Assembly (NCBI GenBank): GCA_025965775.1
Contig: JAOPWG010000013.1
Span: 1-8,094 of the forward strand
Direction of reading: 5' to 3'
Length of the DNA stretch: 8,094 nt
Origin: Modestobacter sp.
GTDB lineage: Bacteria > Actinomycetota > Actinomycetes > Mycobacteriales > Geodermatophilaceae
The notes beneath the pieces were generated by a model, which saw only the letters and a program-made list of their open reading frames with translations, made no database searches and was not told the DNA's origin. This document shows positions 1-5,381 of this stretch, one piece after another. Position 1 is the stretch's first letter. Every line of letters starts with the position of its first letter. A program made the translations under genes and the position numbers.

Positions 1-353
1 CCCGGCGGCTGACCGCGCCCGGCCGGCGCCCACCCGTGGGCCTCGCCGCGGGGCTGGTGCTGCGCGGAACGGCGACCTCCGGGCGGACGCTGACCCGGGC
101 GGTGACCCGGCACCACTGGCCGCTGGCGCTGGCGCTGTCCCTGCTCTCCCGGCGGGCCCGGCGGCTCACCCTCGCCGTCGCGGCCGCCGATGCGGCCGCC
201 GCCTGGTGGCCGCGGCGTGGCTCGATCGGGCCGGTGGCGTTCGCGGTGGGCCGGCGGCTGGAGGACCTCGGCTACGGCGCCGGGCTGTGGCGGGGCGCGC
301 TGCGGGCCCGCGACGCCCGGGCGCTGCTGCCGGCCGGACCTGGCAAGGTCTGA
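1..353 (+). CDS. mftF: Mycofactocin glycosyltransferase MftF, C-terminal fragment
   Basis: The frame is open from base 3 at the left edge to the TGA at 351-353, so only the last ~116 residues are visible and the true start lies outside. What is seen is an alternation of short hydrophobic stretches and Arg/Ala-rich segments, ending in a tail of the form RRLEDLGYGAGLWRGALR followed by RDARALLP. From memory of the family, that tail matches the C-terminus of the mycofactocin system glycosyltransferase, which adds beta-1,4-linked glucose units to the redox cofactor mycofactocin and usually lies late in the mft operon. The catalytic GT2 domain is not in the window, so the call rests on the tail alone. 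An internal GTG at 36 opens the same frame but is not a credible start. The alternative is another actinobacterial membrane-associated glycosyltransferase. Confidence 0.7.
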   Translation, partial: RRLTAPGRRPPVGLAAGLVLRGTATSGRTLTRAVTRHHWPLALALSLLSRRARRLTLAVAAADAAAAWWPRRGSIGPVAFAVGRRLEDLGYGAGLWRGALRARDARALLPAGPGKV

Positions 354-368
354 GCCCTGCGGCAGGGC
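354..368 (+). terminator. Hairpin directly after the mftF stop codon
   Basis: The six bases GCCCTG at 354-359 pair perfectly with CAGGGC at 363-368 around a CGG loop. The hairpin starts at the first base after the TGA. No T-run follows, so it is not a classical intrinsic terminator, but high-GC actinobacterial 3' ends often lack one. It could end the mft transcript or only stabilise its 3' end. Confidence 0.3.
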
Positions 369-414
369 CAACCGTCGCCCGGCGGGAATGGCGGTCCCAC
401 GACGGGGCATTGGC

Positions 415-462
415 AGCGGGTGCAGCCAGTGGCCAGCGTGGGCCCACCCGGAACGACCCGCT
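415..462 (+). promoter_or_regulatory. Inverted repeat and palindrome in the leader of the Bcr/CflA exporter
   Basis: AGCGGGT at 415-421 is the exact reverse complement of ACCCGCT at 456-462. Inside this pair lies the perfect 10-bp palindrome GTGGGCCCAC (438-447). The right arm ends four bases before the ribosome binding site at 466. A repressor operator or an mRNA fold affecting translation are both possible. Chance is also possible at this GC content, and no promoter hexamers were recognised in the gap. Confidence 0.22.
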
Positions 463-465
463 CCC

Positions 466-472
466 GAGGGGA
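466..472 (+). promoter_or_regulatory. Ribosome binding site deciding the GTG start at 476
   Basis: GAGGGGA sits three bases before GTG 476. The same frame stays open upstream to 206, but that extension lacks a ribosome site and runs inside mftF. This purine run and the downstream match to the transporter family set the start at 476. Confidence 0.6.
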
Positions 473-475
473 CCT

Positions 476-1759
476 GTGACCACCACTGACGAGGGCCGCG
501 CGCCGGCGACCGTCCTCCCCGGCTCCGCGCCCCGGCCGGTCCCCGGTGCGGCCGCCGGGCCGGGCCGGCTGCGCATGGCGCTCACCCTGGGTGTGTTCGT
601 CGCCCTCGGGCCGCTGACGATCGACATGTACCTGCCGGCGCTGCCGACCATCACCGACGAGCTGGCGACGACGAGCTCCACCGTCCAGCTCACCCTCACC
701 GGGACGCTGATCGGCCTGGCCCTGGGCCAGTTGGTGCTCGGGCCGCTGTCCGACGCGCTGGGCCGGCGCCGCCCGCTGCTGGCCGGTACGGCGCTGCACG
801 TGCTCGCCTCGCTGCTGGTCCTGGTCGCGCCGAACGTCGCCGTCCTCGGGGTGCTGCGGCTGCTGCAGGGCGCCGGCGCCGCGGGCGGCGCGGTGATCGC
901 GATCGCCGTCGTCCGCGACCTCTACGACGGCCGCGCCGCGGCGACGATGCTCTCCCGGCTCTTCCTGGTCATCGGGGCGGCCCCGGTGCTGGCCCCGACG
1001 CTGGGCGGGGAGGTGCTCCGCTTCACCTCCTGGCGCGGGGTGTTCGTGGTGCTGGCGGTCTACGGGCTGCTGCTGCTGGCCGTGGGCACAGCCACCCTGC
1101 GCGAGACGCTGCCGCCCGAGCGGCGCCGCAGCAGCGGTGTGCGCGGGACGCTGCGCAGCTACCGCGAGCTGTTGCGCGACCGCACCTTCGTGGGGCTGGT
1201 CATGGTCGCCGGGCTGACCATGGCCGGCCTGTTCAGCTACGTCTCCGGCTCCTCCTTCGTCTACCAGGACGAGTTCGGGCTCGACGAGCAGCAGTTCGCC
1301 CTCTTCTTCGGGGCCGGGGCCGTCTTCCTCATCGGCGCCACCCAGCTGAACCCGGTGCTGCTGCGCCGCTGGCAGCCCCAGCAGCTGCTGGTGTGGGCCA
1401 CGGTTGCCGGCGCGGCCGCCGGACTGGTCCTCCTGCTGCTGGCCGTCACCGGCACCGGTGGCCTGTTCGGGGTGGCCGGACCGCTCTGGGGCGTGCTGGC
1501 CGCCTGCGGCCTGGCGCTGCCGAACGCGCCCGCGCTCGCGCTGTCCCGACACGGCGACGCGGCGGGCACCGCCGCAGCCCTGCTCGGCGCGATCCAGTTC
1601 GGCGTCGGCGCGCTGGTCGCGCCGCTCGTCGGGCTGCTGGGCAACGACGCCGCCGCGATCGGCATCGTGGTGGTGGCTGCGCTCGGACTGGCGATCCTCA
1701 CCCTCATGCTGGTGGTCCGTCCGTGGCGGCTCCCCGCGGTCGACCCCGCGACCGTCTGA
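476..1759 (+). CDS. Bcr/CflA family MFS drug efflux transporter
   Basis: A 427-residue inner-membrane proton-coupled exporter of the DHA1 group. After a ~33-residue Pro/Ala-rich cytoplasmic tail, the first membrane segment ends in TIDMYLPALPTI (residues 48-59), the hallmark of Bcr/CflA proteins. MFS motif A follows as GPLSDALGRRRP (89-100). About twelve hydrophobic segments alternate with short basic loops, and the length is normal for the family. A GAGGGGA ribosome site precedes the GTG start. Known members export bicyclomycin, chloramphenicol, sulfonamides or small peptides such as cysteine, and the substrate cannot be read from this sequence. The gene lies 122 bp after mftF, behind a hairpin, so it may be its own transcription unit. 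The CoA-transferase starts 25 bp after its stop but seems to have its own promoter. Confidence 0.93.
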   Translation: MTTTDEGRAPATVLPGSAPRPVPGAAAGPGRLRMALTLGVFVALGPLTIDMYLPALPTITDELATTSSTVQLTLTGTLIGLALGQLVLGPLSDALGRRRPLLAGTALHVLASLLVLVAPNVAVLGVLRLLQGAGAAGGAVIAIAVVRDLYDGRAAATMLSRLFLVIGAAPVLAPTLGGEVLRFTSWRGVFVVLAVYGLLLLAVGTATLRETLPPERRRSSGVRGTLRSYRELLRDRTFVGLVMVAGLTMAGLFSYVSGSSFVYQDEFGLDEQQFALFFGAGAVFLIGATQLNPVLLRRWQPQQLLVWATVAGAAAGLVLLLLAVTGTGGLFGVAGPLWGVLAACGLALPNAPALALSRHGDAAGTAAALLGAIQFGVGALVAPLVGLLGNDAAAIGIVVVAALGLAILTLMLVVRPWRLPAVDPATV

Positions 1760-1772
1760 CCCGCCCCGGACG

Positions 1773-1778
1773 TACGGT
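1773..1778 (+). promoter_or_regulatory. TANNNT -10 box for a leaderless CoA-transferase mRNA
   Basis: TACGGT is followed by exactly six bases and then GTG 1785. This spacing is the known actinobacterial signature of leaderless transcription, where the transcript begins at the first base of the start codon. No clear -35 is visible: the bases 17 upstream read GACCGT. No Shine-Dalgarno sequence precedes GTG 1785, which agrees with a leaderless start. Confidence 0.5.
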
Positions 1779-1784
1779 CCCCAC

Positions 1785-3206
1785 GTGAGGTCAGCGGTGA
1801 TCGACGGGCCGACCGATGCGCTGCTGCGCGCGGCCTGGTCGGCGCTGGGCGGCGAGGGCGGTGCCCTCGATCAGGTGCGGACGACGGGCGAGCCCGCCGT
1901 TCGGCTGCCCTCGTCCCTGCCCGTCCTGCCGGCGATGGTCGCCGCGGTCGGCGCCGCCACCCTGGCCGCCGCCGTGCTGGACGGCGCCCGCTCCGGTCGG
2001 GCGGTGCCGCCGGTGGACCTGGACGTCGGGCACGTGGCCCTCGCCGCCCGCAGCGAGCGCCATGCCCGGCGCGCCGGGCAACGCGCGGAGGATCTGTTCG
2101 CGCCGCTGTCCCGGTTCTGGGCGACGGCGGACGGCTGGCTGCGGCTGCACGCCAACTACGCCTGGCACCGCGAGCGGGCACTGCGGGTGCTGGGCGGTCC
2201 GGACGGCCCGGACGCCGTCGCGGCGGCCGTGCGCACCTGGCGTGGCGCCGACCTGGAGGACGCGCTCGCCGCGGCGGGGGCGATCGGGAACGCCGTCCGC
2301 ACCCGGTCGGAGTGGGCGGCGCACCCCCAGGGCGCCGCGGTGGCCGCGCGGCCGCTGCTGACCTGGACCGCCCGGTCAGCGCCGGCCCGGCCGCCGGGGC
2401 CGGGCCGCGCGGCCGAGGGTGTCCGGGTGCTCGACCTGACCCGGGTGATCGCCGGACCGGTGGCCACCCGGATGCTGGCCGCCTGGGGTGCGCAGGTGCT
2501 GCGGGTGGACAGTCCGCGGTTGCCCGAGATGGCGGCCCAGGCGGTCGACACACTGCCGGGCAAGGCCAGCGCCACCCTGGACCTCGCCGACACCGACCGG
2601 CTGGAGGAGCTGCTCGCCGCGGCCGACGTCGTCGTGCAGGGCTACCGGCCCGGGGCGCTGGCCCGCTTCGGTCTGGACGCCGGCGCGCTGGCCGTGCGCC
2701 ATCCGCACCTCACCGTGGTGACCCTGTCCGCGTGGGGCGCCACCGGACCGTGGGCCGGGCGGCGGGGCTTCGACTCCCTCGTGCAGTGCGCCACCGGGAT
2801 CGCCGACGACGAGGGCTCCCCGGAGCGGCCGGGAGTGCTGCCGGCGCAGGTACTCGACCACGCCACCGGGTACCTGGCCGCGGCCGCCGTCCTGCTGTCC
2901 CTCGCCGGCACCGCGCGTGGGGCGCCTGCTCGTTCGGTCGAGCTGTCCCTGGCCTCGACCGCACACTGGCTGACCACGCCCTCCCCGCTGTCGGCGCCCG
3001 GAGCGACCCCGCCCTCCCCGCCGTCGGCGCCGGGAGCGGAGGAGGGGCGGTACCTGGTCACGCTCCCGGGCGCGGTGGACCCGGTCCAGGTGGTGGCCCC
3101 GCCGGGGCGGGTCGGGGACCTGGTACCCGCCTGGCACCGGACCACCGAGCTCGGCGCCGACCCGGTCGCCTTTCCCCCGGCCCGCGGCGGTCCCGCGGCG
3201 TGCTGA
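1785..3206 (+). CDS. Family III CoA-transferase (CaiB/BaiF type), permuted domain order
   Basis: A 473-residue protein. Family III enzymes move CoA between carboxylic acids through an aspartyl-CoA thioester. Residues ~212-395 look like the usual large domain: VLDLTRVIAGP (215-225) and LAAWGAQVLRVDSP (231-244) match the normal N-terminus, and QVLDHATGYLAA places the probable catalytic aspartate at D358. Residues ~112-192 (DGWLRLHANYAWHR, then RTRSEWAAHPQG) resemble the small domain that normally follows the large domain, so the order is reversed. The C-terminus holds a Pro/Ser/Ala linker (399-420) with an 11-residue repeat and a short tail. GTG 1785 is chosen because of the TACGGT box six bases upstream. 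GTG 1797, with GAGG at 1787-1790, is a real alternative. The substrate is unknown; it could be a racemase or an acyl-CoA transferase. Confidence 0.85.
   Translation: MRSAVIDGPTDALLRAAWSALGGEGGALDQVRTTGEPAVRLPSSLPVLPAMVAAVGAATLAAAVLDGARSGRAVPPVDLDVGHVALAARSERHARRAGQRAEDLFAPLSRFWATADGWLRLHANYAWHRERALRVLGGPDGPDAVAAAVRTWRGADLEDALAAAGAIGNAVRTRSEWAAHPQGAAVAARPLLTWTARSAPARPPGPGRAAEGVRVLDLTRVIAGPVATRMLAAWGAQVLRVDSPRLPEMAAQAVDTLPGKASATLDLADTDRLEELLAAADVVVQGYRPGALARFGLDAGALAVRHPHLTVVTLSAWGATGPWAGRRGFDSLVQCATGIADDEGSPERPGVLPAQVLDHATGYLAAAAVLLSLAGTARGAPARSVELSLASTAHWLTTPSPLSAPGATPPSPPSAPGAEEGRYLVTLPGAVDPVQVVAPPGRVGDLVPAWHRTTELGADPVAFPPARGGPAAC
2978..3043 (+). repeat. 33-bp in-frame tandem duplication in the CoA-transferase
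   Basis: Two adjacent 33-bp units, 2978-3010 and 3011-3043, agree at 26 of their first 28 bases and diverge in the last five. They encode an 11-residue unit read as SPLSAPGATPP and then SPPSAPGAEEG, a flexible Pro/Ser/Ala linker between the catalytic half and the C-terminal tail. The high nucleotide identity suggests a recent slippage duplication. Confidence 0.8.
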
Positions 3207-3277
3207 AGCCCGTCCGGCGCGTTCCGGATGGCACCGGAGCCGTGGACGATCTCCTGGCGCGATCGGGTGGCAGCGGT

Positions 3278-3294
3278 CACGATGGGCCACGATG
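3278..3294 (+). promoter_or_regulatory. Direct repeat CACGATG x2 upstream of the GAF regulator
   Basis: CACGATG occurs at 3278-3284 and again at 3288-3294. The copies are offset by 10 bp, so both lie on the same face of the helix. The pair sits 36-52 bp before the preferred regulator start, where an autoregulatory operator could be. The second copy contains the ATG of the short upstream ORF. The repeat is short, so support is weak. Confidence 0.25.
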
Positions 3295-3333
3295 ACCCTC
3301 AGCAGCGGGGACCCCGCGCCGTGCCGGCGATGA
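3292..3333 (+). other. Possible 13-codon upstream ORF overlapping the regulator start by ATGA
   Basis: ATG 3292 opens a 13-residue reading frame (MTLSSGDPAPCRR) that ends at TGA 3331-3333. Its stop overlaps ATG 3330 of the GAF regulator in an ATGA junction. ATG 3330 has no Shine-Dalgarno sequence of its own, so translation of this short frame could deliver ribosomes to it. There is no ribosome site or clear TANNNT box before ATG 3292 either. The frame may be chance. Confidence 0.2.
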
Positions 3334-4640
3334 ATCCGTGGCTCGCGCTGCCCCACGGCGGCCCGAGCCCGGTGCTCACCCGGCGGTTGCGGGCCGCGCA
3401 CGAGGCGCTGGTCACCCGGGCCGGCACGCCCTCGGGTGACCGGGTGCGCTCGGTGGTCTGGGACTCCTGGCGCCGCTCGCTCGCGGTCGGCGTCGACCCG
3501 GACGGGGCACCACCTCCGGTCGACCTGCTCGACGACGACCTGGTCGCCTACCGGGACGCCCACCCGTTGGCCGCGGTCATGCCGGTCATCCGGCGGTTGC
3601 TGGTGGCCGACGCCGAGGTCGACCGGATGATCGTGGCGGTCACCGACGCCGCGGGGCGGATGCTCTGGGTCGAGGGGGACGCCCGGCTGCGGTCGCGGGC
3701 GGCCGGGATGCACTTCGTGGAGGGCGCCTCCTGGGGTGAGGACGTCGCCGGGACCAACGCGCCGGGCACCGCGCTGGCCCTCGACCACGCCGTCCAGATC
3801 TACGGCAGCGAGCACTACCGCCGTCCGGTGCAGCCGTGGAGCTGCTCGGCCGCCCCGGTGCACGACCCGCTCACCGGCGCCCTGCTCGGCGCCATCGACG
3901 TCACCGGCGGTGACCACGTGGCCAGCCCGCACGTGCTCACCCTGGTGCGCGCGACGGTGGCCGCCGTGGAGTCGGAGCTGCGCTGGCTGCACCGTGACCA
4001 GGGCACCCGCCGGATCCGGGCGCCGGAGCCGCGCGTCGTCCCGGTGCTGGAGGTGCTGGGTCGGGACCGGGCACGGCTGACCACCGACGCCGGCGCGCAG
4101 GAGCTCTCCCTGCGGCACTCCGAGCTGCTGGTGCTGCTGGCCGAGGCGGCCGCCGCGGGGGAGGGCCGCACCGCCGAGCAGTTGGCGGCCGAGTGCCATC
4201 CCGGGGACACCGCCGCGGTGACCGTGCGGGCGGAACTGTCCCGGCTGCGCCGGCTGGTCGGCGACGAGCTGGTCGGCTCGCGGCCCTACCGGCTGCTCGG
4301 ACCGGTGCAGACCGACGTCGAGGAGGTTCGCCGGCTGATCACCAGGGGGGCGCTCGGCTCCGCGCTGGACCGCTACCCCGGCGCGCTGCTGCCGCGCTCT
4401 GACGCGCCCGGGGTCCGGGCGGCCCGGGCCCGCCTGGCCGCCCTGGTGCGCTCGGCCGTGCTGGCCAGCGCCCGTCCGGACCTCCTGGTGCGCTACAGCG
4501 AGCTGCCCGAGTCCGCCGACGACCTGGGCGTCTGGCAGGCCTGCCTGACCGTGCTGCCCGCCGGGGCGGCGCGCCGGACCGTGGCGGCGGCGCAGGTGCA
4601 GCGGCTGCGCGGCGGGTACCGGGGCGTCAACCGCCGATGA
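3330..4640 (+). CDS. AcoR-like GAF-domain transcriptional regulator without AAA+ module
   Basis: From ATG 3330 the protein has 436 residues. VVWDSWRRSLAVGVDP (42-57) and the GAF-type sensor at ~75-215 carry the AcoR signature: GASWGEDVAGTNAPGTAL (132-149), then EHY (161-163), CSAAPVHDPLTG (172-183) and GAIDVTGG. AcoR-type proteins sense small metabolites. Bacterial AcoR then has an AAA+ sigma54 module and a Fis helix-turn-helix. Here no Walker A motif exists. Instead, residues ~247-330 look like an OmpR/PhoB winged helix, with the probable recognition helix in TVRAELSRLRRLVG (298-311), and a helical region follows. The start is uncertain. ATG 3330 gives the natural MNPWLALP opening and an ATGA junction, while GTG 3321, ATG 3282 and ATG 3228 are in frame but their extra codons have weaker G/C third-position bias. 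The 3' end overlaps the convergent lipoprotein gene by 14 bp. Targets are unknown; the neighbouring CoA-transferase is the nearest candidate. Confidence 0.82.
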   Translation: MNPWLALPHGGPSPVLTRRLRAAHEALVTRAGTPSGDRVRSVVWDSWRRSLAVGVDPDGAPPPVDLLDDDLVAYRDAHPLAAVMPVIRRLLVADAEVDRMIVAVTDAAGRMLWVEGDARLRSRAAGMHFVEGASWGEDVAGTNAPGTALALDHAVQIYGSEHYRRPVQPWSCSAAPVHDPLTGALLGAIDVTGGDHVASPHVLTLVRATVAAVESELRWLHRDQGTRRIRAPEPRVVPVLEVLGRDRARLTTDAGAQELSLRHSELLVLLAEAAAAGEGRTAEQLAAECHPGDTAAVTVRAELSRLRRLVGDELVGSRPYRLLGPVQTDVEEVRRLITRGALGSALDRYPGALLPRSDAPGVRAARARLAALVRSAVLASARPDLLVRYSELPESADDLGVWQACLTVLPAGAARRTVAAAQVQRLRGGYRGVNRR

Positions 4641-5271
4641 CGACCGCCTCGGAGGTGCCGACCTGCACGAACCGGACGGCACCGGTCCGGGAGTCCAGCG
4701 TCTGCTCCTCCATCCAGAACACGTAGGGCTCCCCGGGCGTCAGCCCGGTCATCGTGACGGTCAGTGGCAGGCAGCCGGCGGGCTGGGCGACGGTCTGCTG
4801 CGGCGCAGCCGGTTGTGCGCCGGTCACCAGGCGCTGGCTCACCGCCGACACCCGGTAGCCCTGCACCTCGGGGTGGCCGTCGGCCATCCAGCTGATGGTC
4901 GCCGTCCCGGCGCCCGGCTGGGCTCCCGGAACGATGCGGCGCGGGTTGCCGTAGCCGCCGCAGACGGCGGTGGGTGGGGTGTACGTCGGCGAGACCCCGT
5001 GGAACGCGGGCGCGACGGGCACAGTCACCTGGACCGGGCGGGGTGGCTGGGGGACCTGCATGCCGCCGGTGGCGGCCCTGACCGGGAGGTCGGGGTAGAC
5101 GGCCTGCGGTGCCGCGTCGGTCCAGGGGGTGGCGGGCAGCGCCGCCGTGGCGGCCGCGACCTCCACCGGCGGGGCAGCGGGCGTGCACGCCGACAGCAGG
5201 CCGGCGGCCGCCGCGGTGACCGCGAGACCACCCCAGCGTCCGCGCAGCGCACCCCGGGTCGTGCCGCCCAT
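4627..5271 (-). CDS. Secreted lipoprotein with fibronectin type III-like domain
   Basis: A 214-residue protein. Its N-terminus has Arg residues (6, 10, 12), a hydrophobic stretch and the lipobox LLSAC with Cys29, so a lipoprotein anchored outside the cytoplasmic membrane is expected. Residues ~30-115 are Pro/Ala-rich and low in complexity. Residues ~118-205 resemble a fibronectin III fold: TATISWMADGHPEVQGYRV as the B-C strands and MTGLTPGEPYVFWMEEQ as the E-F region. Cys104 and Cys167 could form a disulfide. The start at 5271 is set by a strong Shine-Dalgarno sequence, AGGGAGGGAA on the minus strand, and by the signal peptide. The same frame stays open to 5424, but that part is Arg-rich, has no ribosome site and enters the divergent gene. 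No enzymatic motif is visible. It may bind carbohydrate or protein at the cell surface, and the function is unknown. Confidence 0.85.
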   Translation of the reverse strand: MGGTTRGALRGRWGGLAVTAAAAGLLSACTPAAPPVEVAAATAALPATPWTDAAPQAVYPDLPVRAATGGMQVPQPPRPVQVTVPVAPAFHGVSPTYTPPTAVCGGYGNPRRIVPGAQPGAGTATISWMADGHPEVQGYRVSAVSQRLVTGAQPAAPQQTVAQPAGCLPLTVTMTGLTPGEPYVFWMEEQTLDSRTGAVRFVQVGTSEAVVIGG

Positions 5272-5276
5272 GCAGG

Positions 5277-5286
5277 TTCCCTCCCT
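5277..5286 (-). promoter_or_regulatory. Strong ribosome binding site of the lipoprotein gene
   Basis: Read on the minus strand, AGGGAGGGAA precedes ATG 5271 with about six bases between. It is the best Shine-Dalgarno match in the window and fixes the start over the upstream extension of the frame. Confidence 0.75.
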
Positions 5287-5369
5287 CGCCCGTCGTCCTT
5301 CCCCTGCTACGTCGGCAGCCCGGCGGCCGGACTTGACCCGGACGCCGAGGGCGCGGCGGGCGGTCTGCC

Positions 5370-5375
5370 TAGGCT
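5370..5375 (+). promoter_or_regulatory. TANNNT -10 box for a leaderless MFS mRNA
   Basis: TAGGCT is followed by six bases and then GTG 5382. This is the same geometry as at 1773-1787. No Shine-Dalgarno sequence precedes GTG 5382, so the transcript probably starts at or next to the start codon. No -35 consensus lies 16-18 bases upstream. Confidence 0.55.
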
Positions 5376-5381
5376 CATCCC

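Larger units (their letters stand above)
5272..5381. promoter_or_regulatory. Divergent promoter region between lipoprotein and second MFS gene
   Basis: These 110 bp separate two divergently read genes and must hold both promoters. For the rightward gene, TAGGCT at 5370-5375 is a good -10. For the leftward gene, no TANNNT box was found. TTGACC at 5333-5338 looks like a -35 but lies 31 bases from TAGGCT, which is too far for that pair. Confidence 0.5.

Noticed and set aside
206..475. N-terminal extension of the Bcr/CflA exporter
   Set aside because: It would run inside mftF in another frame, has no ribosome site, and its residues are Arg/Gly-rich, unlike transporter N-termini. GTG 476 has a good Shine-Dalgarno.
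272..1552. A 426-codon minus-strand frame under the first exporter
   Set aside because: The product is Gln/Arg/Gly-rich low-complexity sequence, a typical shadow of a hydrophobic GC-rich gene on the other strand.
2376..4682. A 768-codon open frame on the minus strand across the CoA-transferase and regulator genes
   Set aside because: It is antisense to two genes with recognisable domains. Its translation is Arg/Gly/Pro/His-rich with no domain and no signal of membrane or catalytic motifs. Long antisense frames are expected at this GC content.
5333..5338. TTGACC as the -35 of the second exporter
   Set aside because: The spacing to TAGGCT at 5370 is 31 bases, far beyond the 16-19 that sigma70-type promoters allow.
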